From: Globodera rostochiensis
Lineage: Eukaryota > Nematoda > Chromadorea > Rhabditida > Heteroderidae
Direction of reading: 5' to 3'
DNA: 64,000 bases
NCBI GenBank assembly: GCA_018350325.1
Contig: JAEVLN010000021.1
Span: forward strand, 310,001-374,000
This document shows positions 21,001 to 31,004 of the stretch, one piece after another. A program made the translations under genes and the position numbers. Each line of letters starts with the position of its first letter. The first letter of the stretch is position 1. The notes under the pieces are model-generated. The model did not search any database. It was not told the origin of the DNA and was given only the letters and a program-made list of their open reading frames with translations.

Positions 21001-21506
21001 CTGCAAAGGAAATTGATTTCCTCCGCAGCCTTGCCAGCAACTTCTCTTGCTAAATGTGCCTATTCGTTTCTGCTATACTCTTTTTCTTTCTCCGGCACAA
21101 TGGTGCACTTAAAATTTTAAATGTTCTCCTATCACAATTTTCAGAAATTTAAATAGATAACAATTAAATTTTACGTATTAATTTACTTTTTTTAAATTTC
21201 TTTTTAATTATTTATTGTTTTAATTTTTTACTTTCGTTAGTGGAATATTGGAACAAAATGAACTGAATGTTGCATTTATATTCTAAATGACTTCTTAAAA
21301 GGCAATAAATAAAAAACACTTTTTTGTTTTAAATGTTTGTTAATATAATTTTATTATCGATTTATATTTATTGAATAAATGAAAAGGTCATTTCGAACAG
21401 TGTCTTTTTTGTTTTGTTTTTATTTAATTAGGATCGCATTGTTAAGTGAGAAAATGAATTAATAATTGATAAAAAACATTTTAATTAATTATTTTATTTA
21501 CGACAG

Positions 21507-21590
21507 TCTGTCAAAATTTTTTTGATGCTTCACAAACAATGTGCAAGCAACCTCGCATATCTGTTCGAAAGCCGTCCACATAAGATTTAA
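21507..21590 (+). CDS. candidate exon inside the inverted duplication
   Basis: After TACGACAG the + strand reads SVKIFLMLHKQCASNLAYLF then ESRPHKI and TAA. The complement carries MWTAFEQICEVACTLFVKHQ followed by KNFDRLS and stop. Both are intact; in copy B (about 63,523-63,607) the second reading is also intact with one change (L to R near the end), slightly favouring the minus reading. Confidence 0.3.
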   Translation, partial: SVKIFLMLHKQCASNLAYLFESRPHKI

Positions 21591-21776
21591 TATATTGTGT
21601 GTGATAATTTGTGGATAAATTAACATAATTTTGCTCAGCTTTGAGGCAGGTTAATTAATTAATTTATTTATATAATTCGGCTTTTTATATATGTTTAAAA
21701 ATGTAAAATGAGCTAACTTTACTTTTCCAGTACAAAAAAATTGTTATAATTCAAAATTTTGAAAATGAATAACTTA

Positions 21777-21860
21777 CGCTTCAGGCCAAATCCCTCTAAA
21801 AATGGACTGATTGGGGGGTGGGCGATTGATTTTTTTAGCGTTGTTTTTTTGCGAAGACGT
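21777..21860 (-). CDS. candidate exon with strong GTAAGT donor (copy A)
   Basis: The minus strand reads SIAHPPISPFLEGFGLK and then C|GTAAGTTATT, the best donor consensus in the region. The identical sequence is on the + strand at 63,247-63,325. Upstream start or acceptor not identified. Confidence 0.35.
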
Positions 21861-22091
21861 ATAAATTATTTGTATTTAGTATTTAATTTTATTTTTAGGA
21901 AAAGAAAATGTTAATATCTTTATTTTTTTAACAAAATTAATCTAGTAGGTTAGCATATCTTTTCAGCTTTGTTCAAACCATTTCGATGCTGTTTAATTTT
22001 TAGTATTTTTTCGTTGATCTTGCAAACATTCTTTACCAAACAATTGTGCAAATCAAAATGTCATGATCTGTTGAAATATTTTTTTACATTG

Positions 22092-22181
22092 GTTTATATC
22101 AGGGATGGGCGGAATTCCGATTTCCGACTTTCCGATTTCCGAAATTTTTTGAGGCCGTCGGCGCCCATCCCTGGTTTATAT
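22092..22181. mobile_element. 74-bp hAT MITE with empty-site proof
   Basis: Element 22,100-22,173: CAGGGATGGGCG ... CGCCCATCCCTG, flanked on both sides by GTTTATAT (22,092-22,099 and 22,174-22,181). The duplicated copy of this locus at about 62,995-63,012 has a single GTTTATAT and no element, so the insertion and 8-bp duplication are directly demonstrated within the window. The interior echoes TTTCCGA words. Termini match the 143-bp element at 20,850. Confidence 0.92.
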
Positions 22182-23025
22182 GAGTAACAAAATTATTATA
22201 AAATATTCTGTGGGAGCCGATCGTGAGAAAATGGCAGCATTGTGTCGGCAAGAAGGCATTAGCTTAATTTATTTTTTGGTGGTTTTTAATGTTTTGTTAC
22301 AATTCACGTTTGAATTTCGATTTTATATATTTGCTTGAAAGGAGGAGTTACGTTTTCCTTTTGATTATTTGTTTTTAATCAGTCTTTGTGTTTTTTTTAA
22401 ATAGAAACTTTTTAGCTATTATTTACTTAATATTAGCATTAAATTTTCTGTTAGATAAATTAAAAAACTTAATCTGATTACGTAAGGTATGGAAGTATTA
22501 ATTTTTTTTTTAAATGCCAAACGGATCGGAGAAAGTGCCAAATAAAAAAGCCAAAGTGAAAAACTGCCAAGCTCAGCAATGGAAGAAGTATGTTTGAATA
22601 TTTAGCCGTTTTATATTATATTTATTTTTTATAGAAATTTCTTTTTTCTTTTATGATTTGAGGCAAAAACCATTTAATTTAATTTTAGTTTACTTTTTTA
22701 TTTTCATGACCTATCACTGTTCCAAAAGAACACTGTGAAATAACCCGATGTGTTTCAAAAAATAACCACCAACATTGTTCAGAAAACTTTTTGCGCACTT
22801 AATAAAATTCATTGTTTGAATTAAAGACGTTTAGATAAAATAAGGAAAAGTTTTAAATTGGTTATTTATTTTAATTTTTAAATTATTTGCTAATTTTTTT
22901 ATATGTTGTTAGAATAAAGTCATCTTTTAAAATGTTATTTTTTTTTAAAAATGTTACTTATTTTGAAAACGACCATTGTTGCTCAATTTCTAAACATTAA
23001 ACGAAGTCAAGTCAATTTCCGGTAG
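22182..23025. other. rest of duplication, then AT-rich DNA
   Basis: 22,195-22,275 includes a GC-richer patch reading GADREKMAALCRQEGIS on + (present in both copies). Beyond 22,441 only AT-rich sequence without a supported gene. Confidence 0.4.
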
Positions 23026-23124
23026 TCGACCAAGGGCGCACCCATCTGCATCGTTGCGGACGACGACGGCATCCGCACGTTCTCTGGTGCCAATAATTCG
23101 TCGTTCAAATTTTTTAATAGATAA
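23026..23124 (+). CDS. candidate terminal exon, strand uncertain
   Basis: CCGGTAG is followed by STKGAPICIVADDDGIRTFS then GANNSSFKFFNR and TAA. GC-rich island. The complement is also open (GTRERADAVVVRNDADGCAL). The + reading is preferred because a TAG immediately upstream coincides with an acceptor and a stop closes it. Confidence 0.38.
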   Translation, partial: STKGAPICIVADDDGIRTFSGANNSSFKFFNR

Positions 23125-23157
23125 TTACATCAACTTAATTCGCGCTATAAATAATTA

Positions 23158-23259
23158 ATGTTAAATTTATGTGCCGTTTCACTCGCCTCCCCCTCCAAGG
23201 AAAATCTTATTCGCTGTTCTTTCCTTTTTCTCATCATTGTCCAGGCTTGGTTTTATTGA
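23158..23259 (+). CDS. candidate 33-codon ORF with hydrophobic tail
   Basis: ATG opens MLNLCAVSLASPSKENLIRC then SFLFLIIVQAWFY and TGA. A second overlapping frame (PFHSPPPPRKILFAVLSFFS) is open for longer. Little further support. Confidence 0.25.
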   Translation: MLNLCAVSLASPSKENLIRCSFLFLIIVQAWFY

Positions 23260-24190
23260 AATCCGTTCGCACGCTTTGGCCCGTTGTACTGATATTTTGT
23301 TCAGCTCCATAAATATTTTTCAGTTTATGACTTTTAGATTTGGATGCTTCCAATTCTTATTGGTTAAACAATTATTTATGCGTTTTAAAAATTTTTAAAC
23401 TTTTCTATAAGCGAGAATCGGCAATTGCTCCAAAAATTTAGAAACTAAAACTATACCTGGAAATGATAAATCAATATATAAATATTTAAAATATGACTGG
23501 TTTTATAATAAAATTACTTTATACTGAAAAGAATTTAATAGATAAAAACACATTTTTTTAAATTATTGAAATATTCTAAAGAAATTAATTTAAATTCTTA
23601 ATCCTTAAATATATAACTGTAATTATATATTAAATATTAAATCACAAAAAATTTGCTATTGTCAATTCGATTAAACCATTTATTTTGGAATCACGACCAT
23701 TTTCGTATAAATGCCCTCTTTTAGTGGCTAATGCAACCATTTTAAAAATTAGCCACATTTTCACACTTGCCACTAGTTTGCCACCTTTTTGAACTTTGTC
23801 AATTTCTTATTTAAAAAAAAATGACATTTCCCGAAAATAGTGCTCCTTGATTCGTACAATTTGAAGTCTTTGATTGCAAATCTTTTAACAAATTATTTAG
23901 ATATTTTAGAAAATTTTGTTTTCTAAATTTACGTGGGTTTTAAATTTTTTTAATATAATTTTTTTTTAATTTACTGATTTTTTGGTGACAGTTTTTTAAG
24001 TTTTAAATCCAATGAATTTTAAAAATTATTTAAAGTCTTAAAGAATCAATATTGTAAATGAAAATGCTGCATGTTATTAGTATTATACAATTTTATAAAT
24101 TAATTTAAAATAATATTAAAATTATTGTCTATTTTTTGGGTTCACGCGGATCTTTTTACTGCATTGATTATCTTTTTTTGATATTTATGC
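23260..24190. other. AT-rich with a TGGCTAA hairpin patch
   Basis: 23,714-23,785 repeats AGTGGCTAA / TTAGCCAC / GCCACTAG words in both orientations, resembling a decayed echo-type MITE; a related TTTTTAGCCACT occurs at about 32,411. Otherwise A/T-rich. Confidence 0.35.
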
Positions 24191-24690
24191 TTTCTGATGA
24201 AATTTGAATTCAATAAACAGGTAGTGAAGAACTCTTATTGTTCTCATTGCAAAGTATCTCTTATCATCTTGGATTTCCTTGCGCAATATTTCGAAATCAA
24301 TTCGCAAATAAAAAAATTTTGGTAAATGTCCGTTTAATTTTGATAAGATCTTTTATTTTATTGCAATAATAGGAGTCGCATTTCTGTCTTTTATTTTAGA
24401 TATTTCTTTTTTTAAATAATATCACAAATTACATTGAGTTAATTATTTTATGTTTTTAAATTTTTTAAAAGGAAGTTTTTTCTAACACTTTAAACAATTA
24501 TTAGTCACGGCATTCTTATTTAATTCTTAGATCCGCTGATTATAGGTAGTGAGGTTACTTATTTACAAAATTTAAATTTACTATAACTTTTTGATATCGT
24601 TAAAAAATTAATTTGATGTTAACCGCTCTTTTTTTTAAATGGCATTGCCATTTTAATTTGTTTATTTAAGAATTTCTTATATTTATTATT
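24190..24690 (+). repeat. diverged direct duplication, copy 1 (partner 52,080-54,110)
   Basis: Shares long blocks with 52,080-52,260 (GAATTCAATAAACAGGTA, TCAATTCGCAAATAA, AAATGTCCGTTTAATTTTGA), 52,355-52,450 and 54,040-54,110, in the same orientation. Copy 2 is interrupted by the hAT element at 52,499; copy 1 has none. Both copies keep an open EFNKQV-KNS-CSHCK stretch (start MKFEFNKQVVKNSYCSHCKV here), then drift out of frame relative to each other. Confidence 0.7.
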
Positions 24691-24754
24691 ATTTTTTATT
24701 TGTTTAAAGTATTTACGTCAATTTCTAAAGTAATTGGTTAACAACTTTTCATAG

Positions 24755-24829
24755 ATTGGGGGTGGGGCCAACCGGGGAAAATCCCTTTTTCGGTTAAGTG
24801 GAAAGCTGCTTGGGTCTTAAATCTTATTA
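24755..24829 (+). CDS. candidate exon rich in Trp
   Basis: TTTTCATAG is followed by a + frame containing WGWGQPGKIPFSVKWKAAWV. A patch of G-rich sequence in AT-rich flanks. No donor is obvious before the frame runs into A/T sequence. No family recognised. Confidence 0.35.
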
Positions 24830-25011
24830 TTATTATTAATACAAACTTATATATTGCATTTTTACTTCAATTTATTATTTTTATATTTTTGTCAAAATTG
24901 TTTTTACAACTTATTATTTAATAAATTATTTTTAAATTTTGACCAAAGATTTGATTGTTACACATTTGCACAGTGACCTGGTTTTATTATGTTAAATTTT
25001 TTAAAAGAATA

Positions 25012-25191
25012 TTATTTATCGCGTCTCAGTTCAAGTTGAAAATGAATACCAAATTTATTTAACAATTTTTTTTGGCACGCGGGCCACCGCATTCGTTTGG
25101 GACAGGGCGTGGCCGCGACCTGCTCTTCACTTCTAAAATGCGCACGTTTTGCGCTGTTGGTCACCTCGCTGCCGACAAAATTTTCTAAATG
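25012..25191 (-). CDS. candidate terminal exon, 59 codons
   Basis: The minus strand has ACCATTCCAG (nematode-like acceptor) and then HLENFVGSEVTNSAKRAHFR, continuing SEEQVAATPCPKRMRWPACQ and a basic end (LELRRDK) to TAA 25,012-25,014. GC content is high and falls off at both boundaries. The CPKRMRWPACQKK segment is Cys/Arg/Lys-rich but matches no domain I know. A secondary acceptor (ATTTTAG) lies within it. Confidence 0.5.
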   Translation of the reverse strand, partial: HLENFVGSEVTNSAKRAHFRSEEQVAATPCPKRMRWPACQKKLLNKFGIHFQLELRRDK

Positions 25192-26721
25192 CTGGAATGG
25201 TTTGTTGTCAAAAAAAATATTCAAAAATCTAATTCAATTATAAACAAAATAAGAAAAGGTTGAAAAATCATTAAACAATAATCAAGCTCAATAATCTATA
25301 ATGAAAAAATTGATTAAATAAATTATCATTTAAATTTGCACCAATTTTTGCCACTACTTGGACGTTTGTAAACTTTCGTGCCTTTTTAGGCGGCTATATT
25401 ACAATTTTTCTTGTCTGAAATTAGTAGTACTGATTGATAATTTCCCGTGTAAAAAACAAATTTTTTTAAAGCTATTATTCTTATGTTTACACCCGTTTCT
25501 TTCGCACCTATTTTTGCTTATGAACCCAGTTTTTAATACCTATTTAGGCATTTTTTCTTACCTATATTAGGTCGAACCTAAAAACCTAGCCCTAGTCATT
25601 ATCCATTAGCTATCATAGTTTCATTATTAAAATTTTTTAAATTAAATATTGTTATGCAATTTTTTGCATCTTCAACATGCACGTGTTTTAGGGTGTAATA
25701 AATAATTAATTTTAAGTATTCATTGATGAAACCCTTCACTCACTATCAGATTCCTATAATTTGACTAAAAACTTTCCCCTGTACTTACATCGTTTTGTTC
25801 AGGCATGCTCACGGTTAGTCCTAAAAATCTCATAACCATTAACCACCAGCGGTTATCCGCGGTTAACCGCATTATTTAAAATCAATAAACTTTTTAGGCT
25901 TTTTGGACATGGTAGGCATTCTTGAATACTTTTCGCTGGCTGAATATGTTTCACATACTTGATTTATCTGTTTGAAAGCATCTTATAGCTAAAATAAAAT
26001 ATTTTTGTTTCTCTTACATTTTATAGGCAAAGTATTATAAAAAAAGAATTTTTTTATTTAAGTAATTTATTTTAACTTCAAAATTAAGATAATTAGTTTA
26101 TTAGTGAATTGAATCACTTTAAATTTTAACTATTTTTTTCAGATTAATGCACTTTTCTTTTAATCTTTTGTTGATCTAATTGAATAACTTTTATTGATTC
26201 TCGCTGGGATTTTTAATTAATTTATTTTACTTTTTAATTGTATTCATTTAATTGATTGGCTACCATTTTATAATCTTTTATAATTATAGGTCTATTTTAA
26301 TTAAATTTGGATATCTTAATTTAAAAGACTAATTTGTGACATTCATTCCATAATTAAATTTTATCAACTTGGCATTTTAAATTTCTATTCTTCGATTTAT
26401 TAGATGCAATTTGCATTTAAGTTACCTTTTAAATGTTTTTAATTTGTTTTAGGTTTTATTTATCAATTGTTGCTGATTTTTGCTAGTTTCAGGTTCAATA
26501 TCAATTTCTGTCTTATTTTAATAAATCGCTTGATAAAATATATTAATGTAAATTTATTTTTCTCATTCTTTTTATTGTACTTTTTGATATTTTCCATTAG
26601 ATTGTTTTGTATCATTTTAAGACATATTTTTAAATACAATTTATTTACTTCATAAATTTATTCTTAATTTATTGCGTCTCAAGCTTAACACTGTTGGGCA
26701 AAATAAGTTTTTTGAATTAAA
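25192..26721. other. AT-rich DNA with two MITE remnants
   Basis: 25,520-25,600 echoes ACCTA / TAGGT words and ends CCTAGCCCTAG, like the right end of an echo-type MITE. 25,803-25,878 contains GCTCACGGTTAG and GGTTATCCGCGGTTAACCGC, close to the terminus of the hAT element at 52,499 (GCTCACGGTCGG). The rest is A/T-rich; hydrophobic frames here look random. Confidence 0.45.
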
Positions 26722-26805
26722 ATGTATTGCGTTCAAAATCACTGTACAAAGCCCGTCTGTTACAATTGTCAACTGAGGCAGATGATCAATTTTCTTTTTG
26801 TCTAG
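26722..26805 (+). CDS. candidate Cys-rich 27-codon ORF
   Basis: ATG opens MYCVQNHCTKPVCYNCQLRQ then MINFLFV and TAG. The C-x4-C-x4-C-x2-C spacing is unusual for random A/T sequence and would suit a zinc or disulphide module. No family assigned. Confidence 0.3.
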   Translation: MYCVQNHCTKPVCYNCQLRQMINFLFV

Positions 26806-26979
26806 AGCTATTCATTTTTGATTATTTATTTTTTTAAGTCAGTAATATTGTTGGAATATGATATTTATTTATTTTTAAATGAATTGTATTTATTATTCCA
26901 TAAGTAAAAACAGTTATTAATAATAATATTGAACTAATAAAATTCGATGTGTTATTGATTATTTTTATTTATAGTGTAA

Positions 26980-27123
26980 CATCGGGTTCGTTTTATACAA
27001 TTGAATGCAGCAGAAGAACCCGTTTTCGATAGAGATCTGAGCAATTTTCAAAAATTTTTGCTTGGTTTCTGGTGCTTTATAATTTATACCCCATTAAAAA
27101 CCGCTAAATTTATCATGCAATGA
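26980..27123 (+). CDS. candidate exon, 47 codons without Met
   Basis: Open from just after TAA: HRVRFIQLNAAEEPVFDRDL then SNFQKFLLGFWCFIIYTPLK and on to TGA 27,121-27,123. The first half is GC-richer. No acceptor AG between the upstream stop and the frame, which weakens it. Confidence 0.3.
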   Translation, partial: HRVRFIQLNAAEEPVFDRDLSNFQKFLLGFWCFIIYTPLKTAKFIMQ

Positions 27124-27361
27124 TTTTAAACCGAATTTTTTAGTATTTGATTTTGTGGAGCCACCTTTCACACTTTTATTCAAATTTTTTTTAATGGTTA
27201 TTTAGTTAATAAATGTTTAATAATAAATTTTTATGACTGCGATGTATTGGTTTTCATATCAGTGAATTCTTTAAATGTTTATTATAATTATTATTTAATT
27301 TTTAATTATGTTTTTAAGTATTATTTTTCTATATGATTCTGATAATGAATATTTATTATAG

Positions 27362-27515
27362 CAGGGTCCGCAGTAGCACGTCATCACATTATTCCGTTTT
27401 TTATCGTTCAGTCGTCGAAGGCTTTATTCATGTGAATTTAGTAGAAAGTCACTTAATTGAAACGCCAAAAAATGGTTCGCGGAACGATTTTATTCAACGT
27501 ACGGAGAATCACTAA
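27362..27515 (+). CDS. candidate terminal exon, 50 codons
   Basis: TATTATAG is followed by RVRSSTSSHYSVFYRSVVEG, then FIHVNLVESHLIETPKNGSR and NDFIQRTENH before TAA 27,513-27,515. Balanced composition and higher GC than flanks make it one of the better exon candidates. No family recognised. Confidence 0.48.
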
Positions 27516-27689
27516 TTTTGATTATTTGACGTCTCGCATTGTTAGTTTTTAAGACTTTTTTGACTATTTTAAAGTGTGAATTAATTGAGTTTTATTGTGT
27601 ATTGAAAATAATATTTATATTTTCAAATTAATGTAAAATAAACATTGGTTTATTAAATTTTATAATTTGTAATACAAATTAGAGACCGG

Positions 27690-27800
27690 CCAGAAGGGTC
27701 GGTCGGTACTTTTCGGTAAAGTACCAAAAAAGTACCGGTACCGAAAAGTACCGAAAAAAACTGTCGGTACTTTTTCGGTTTTCGGTACCAAAATTTTTTA
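27690..27800. mobile_element. echo-type MITE, GGTACCGA word
   Basis: Repeats of GTACCGAAAA / TTTTCGGTAC in both orientations over 110 bp. A TTAGAGACCGG-like left and TTTTTTAGGG right boundary are possible but no duplication could be defined. Confidence 0.5.
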
Positions 27801-28144
27801 GGGTAACTTTTTAACAAAAAATCGTTTATTTTGGAAATCTTGGCTATATCAATATTTATAATTGAGTTTTGGGAGATTGCGGTTAAAAAAAAATCAGCAT
27901 TCGACCTGTTCCTGTCTACTGGTAAGAATTTTAATAGTTTTTGGATCAGTTTGAAGGGGGCTCGGCGGTGCCGATAGGCGCTATCGAGAAAAAAAAATGA
28001 AAACTCTTACGATTTTTAAAAAAACTTCTCCATTTTCGATTCTTAAATACATATTTAATGAAAAAATATTGTTTTTCTTGCCATGAAGTTAATTACTATT
28101 TACACAGTCGGGGTTTAAACCCCAGGCAAACACATCACTCACCA
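27801..28144. repeat. GGCGCCTATCGG palindromic word, copy 1
   Basis: 27,958-27,990 holds CTCGGCGGTGCCGATAGGCG, the inverse of a word found again at 28,958 (AGCGGCGCCTATCTGCACCG) and 29,071 (CGGCGGCGCCTATCGGCACC). The remainder is AT-rich. Confidence 0.55.
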
Positions 28145-28460
28145 GAGCCCGTAGAAAAAGACCGAGGGAACTTTCCCCCGAAAATTCCCCGGGAACGTTC
28201 CCAGGGAATTTTCCCCCAATTCCAAGTGAATTCCTGTAAAAAAAGAAAATCAGGGATCTTGGCGAATTTCCCCCGAAATCGAGAAATTGAGGGAAATCTC
28301 CCTTCCACTGAAAAATGAGGGAACTTTCATGTGGTTTTTGATCTTTGAAGGTCAGTTATTTTGCATATTTATTTACGCAAAAAACATTATACATATTTGG
28401 GGGAGATTCCCTCAAAATCGAGGGAAACTTCCCATTCCCTCGGTCTTTTTCTACGGGCTC
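28145..28460. mobile_element. 316-bp MITE with 26-bp perfect TIRs
   Basis: The left terminus GAGCCCGTAGAAAAAGACCG (continuing AGGGAA) is matched by its exact inverse ending at 28,460. The interior echoes GGGAA / TTCCC and CGAGGGAAA words. Bases just outside (CA at left, AG at right) may belong to the terminus as CAGAGCCC / CTGAGCCC, which would resemble hAT ends. No 8-bp duplication is seen; the right side abuts another element beginning CAGGGCTG. Confidence 0.75.
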
Positions 28461-28465
28461 AGCAG

Positions 28466-28600
28466 CAGGGCTGTGTCGAAATTTCGATTTTCGAATTTCG
28501 ATTTTCGACGTTTTTTTACTTCGATTTTCGATTTCGACAAAAATGGGCTGTTTTTCGAAAATAATTTCGAAAGTCGGAGGTCCAGGTTTTTAAATTTTTG
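28466..28600. mobile_element. echo-type MITE, TTCGATTTTCG word, copy 1
   Basis: Starts CAGGGCTGTGTCGAAATTTC, hAT-like, then TTCGATTTTCGAATTTCG repeats. A second block of the same words lies at 29,250-29,345; the two may be the ends of one nested element or two copies. No matching right terminus found. Confidence 0.5.
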
Positions 28601-28640
28601 GCAAGGATGGGCAGTGGTCTTGCCAACTTTTTGACAAACT

Positions 28641-28745
28641 TTCAATCTTTTTTACATGCGTCCAACAGGTAAATTTATAGCTCAGTGGTTTGTCTTTACG
28701 ATTTTGTCTTTTGGGTTCGAACCCGCTACAGTGCGATCACTTTTT
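28641..28745 (+). repeat. tRNA-like sequence with A and B boxes
   Basis: TAGCTCAGTGG (28,678) and GGTTCGAACCC (about 28,713) match pol III A and B boxes at tRNA-like spacing. Upstream TTTCAATCTTTTTTACAT is shared with the copy at 31 kb, so this is a dispersed tRNA-derived family (SINE-like) rather than a functional tRNA; the T-stem does not pair fully. Confidence 0.5.
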
Positions 28746-29249
28746 TAACCTTTCTTCGGCCTTCACATTCTATCCCCCATTAACGGAACATTTTTAATGA
28801 TTTTCAATTATTTTTAAATTAAAATACTTACAAAAAAAGACCGCCGTACATTCTCCACTCTTATGTAAAAATGTTTTCCCCGAAATTACGAAGAAAAAAG
28901 CTCAATTTTGCGAAAATTTTGGTGAAATTGCTTAACAAAACCCCCAAATTTCTCCCAGCGGCGCCTATCTGCACCGACGGGCCGCCACTGAAAGCATAAA
29001 GTCGACCAATTCATTGTGGTTTTTGATCATTTTTCTTAACAAATTGAGTCAAAAAATCAAAATTTTCTCGGCGGCGCCTATCGGCACCGCCGACACCCCA
29101 CCCTCATAAAAGCTTAAAATGGGCATATGAAGGCCTCTGAAATAAAAAATGCATCCTTCAAAAATTTAAAAATGAACAAGTGAATATTTCAAAAAACTTT
29201 TATTAAATAAATTATTTTAAAAAAATTTTTTCTAATCACATAAAAAAAA
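28746..29249. repeat. region with two GGCGCCTATCGG word copies
   Basis: Two direct copies about 112 bp apart (28,955 and 29,068), each preceded by AAATTT(T)CTC; inverse of the copy at 27,958. Probably parts of a larger composite repeat. No gene. Confidence 0.5.
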
Positions 29250-29350
29250 ATTTTCGATTTTGTTTCGATTTTCGAATTTCGATTTTCGACGTTTTTTTCC
29301 TTTCGATTTTCGATTTTGAACTTTTCAGTTTCGATTTTCGAATTGTCAAT
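29250..29350. mobile_element. TTCGATTTTCG echo block, copy 2
   Basis: About 60 bp is nearly identical to 28,486-28,545 (TTTCGATTTTCGAATTTCG ... ACGTTTTTTT), in the same orientation. Confidence 0.5.
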
Positions 29351-30775
29351 TTGAAATAATTATTTTGTAAATGAGCTTGCTTTATTGTATTTTACAAATT
29401 TGGACCTTTGTTTTATTTTTAAAAGTCAAATGTTTTTTTAATTTTTATTTTTTTAAATCCGAATTTTGTTTATGAAAAGCCGAGGGTCTTTTTTGAATCT
29501 TGGTGTGGTCTTTAACTTGTCCTCGTGCTGTAGAATCTTAAAATTGAGGACATAATCAAAATTAAACAGATTTACATGCATTGCTTGAGAATGTTCGGTC
29601 ACAGCCGTTTTCTGTCCTATTTTCAAATTACATATTCAATATAAACATTATTGGTTTTGCAATGTTTTTAATTATGACAAGTTTTATTAATAAATAGAAA
29701 CTTTCTTTATTAATTCGAACAGACTAGTGTTGTTTCCTTATTTACATTTTTTAGATAATCAATTAATTCTTAGAAAAATGTTTTGCATTCAAAACTTGTC
29801 ATTTAATTATTTTTTATGTACATTCTTTGTTTTCTATTTGATCTTTATTTATAATTTTATTTGGAGAGCTTTCCTCCATTCTTCAATTGTTCTTCTTTAC
29901 GCCAATGTCCAAATTTGAATATTCAAAAATATTTATTTTTATATTAAATGAAAATTTTGCATTTTAGAGGAATTACTTCTTGTCCTTGTTTTTAGAAATG
30001 AAAAAAAGGTGCCTGTGCTTTTTATATTAAATTTATCCAATTTTTTAATATTTGCAAGATTAGTTCGATTGTATATGTTTGGCATTTTCAGCTGGAAAGT
30101 AACAAATATATAACAATAAAAATAACCATAATTTTAATTGTTTTTTATTGTTGTTGGTAATTTTTTTGTCTTTTTTTTAACCTTATTATAATTATTATTT
30201 TTGTTTTAGGAACAAAAGATTTAGGTTATTTTTATGTTTTTTTTTGTTTATTTTTTCATTATTTTTTTAGGTTTTTTTTTATTTAGTTTTTTGCTAATTT
30301 GAACAACAAAATCACCCTAAAAAAAATAAATTATCCATAGAAACAAATTTTAGCAAAAATTAAGTTTACTAAAAACCCTATTTGGTATTTTTTATTAGGC
30401 AAAAAAAATTCTTAAGAAAAAATAAATTAAAAAAAACGCTTTTTTTTTGTTTTATTTTTTGTTAAGGATTTTTTTTTTGGAGTCTTTGTCGAATTTTTTT
30501 GTTTTGTTAAGTTTTCTGGCGTTGCTTTTTTACTTATACTGGTCCGTAACGCATTTAGTTTTTTCTTTTTGGTCTGGATTGTTTGGCTCCAGACTTTCCT
30601 AAATACATTTATTTAGTTATTTGGGTTTGCTAAATTTGGGGCATATTTTTTGGCTTTTTATCACAGTTATTCGAATCCAACGCTAGAATGCTTATTAAGG
30701 GTTGTATATTTTAAACTGTCATTTTTTAAATAGTACTAACGCTTTTTAATTTCTTGTTGGTATCAATAAATATTA
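29351..30775. other. T-rich non-coding DNA
   Basis: Long T runs and AT-rich sequence; frames here are Phe/Leu/Ile strings. No gene supported. Confidence 0.55.
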
Positions 30776-30930
30776 GAGTCCGGACCCAAAACCCAAAAAT
30801 TTTTCGGGTTTTTTGTACAAAAAATTGGACCAAAAAATTTTTGGGTTTTGGGTCCGATTGGAGCAAAACCCAAAAAAAAAACGAAAACCCAAAAAATTTT
30901 TGGGTTTTGGGTCCATGCCCTTTTTTGTAC
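30776..30930. mobile_element. echo-type MITE, GGGTTTTGG word
   Basis: GGACCCAAAACCCAAAAATT near the left end is inverted as AATTTTTGGGTTTTGGGTCC near the right; CAAAACCC words fill the middle. Shares GAGCAAAACCCAAAAAAAAA and neighbouring words with the block at 31,575-31,715. Termini (TAGAGTCCGG / AAGGGCATGG) are imperfect and no duplication is clear. Confidence 0.6.
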
Positions 30931-31004
30931 AAAAGTTTTGGATGTTACAAAGGTTGAATTTACACCCCTAAAGATAGCATTCATCGAGTGATTTTCAATC
31001 TTTT

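Larger units (their letters stand above)
21089..22441 (+). repeat. inverted duplication, copy A (partner 62,747-64,000)
   Basis: Reads on the + strand what 64,000 down to about 62,747 reads on the minus strand, with few differences over 1.25 kb apart from the 74-bp MITE plus 8-bp duplication present only here. Homology ends near 22,441 / 62,747; at the other side it runs to the window end, so the full length is unknown. Confidence 0.9.

Noticed and set aside
20743..21053. 85-87 codon frames on both strands at 20.8-21.0 kb
   Set aside because: They are driven by the AAACGG repeats of the 143-bp MITE and end at its boundaries.
21969..22187. 72-codon frame ending GRNSDFRLSDFRNFLRP
   Set aside because: Its second half is the 74-bp MITE; the empty-site copy at 63 kb reads differently, so the frame is an insertion artefact.
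28058..28645. Open frames across the GGGAA and TTCGAT echo elements (e.g. 28,287-28,634)
   Set aside because: They cross element boundaries and simply translate the repeated words; stops are depleted because of word composition.
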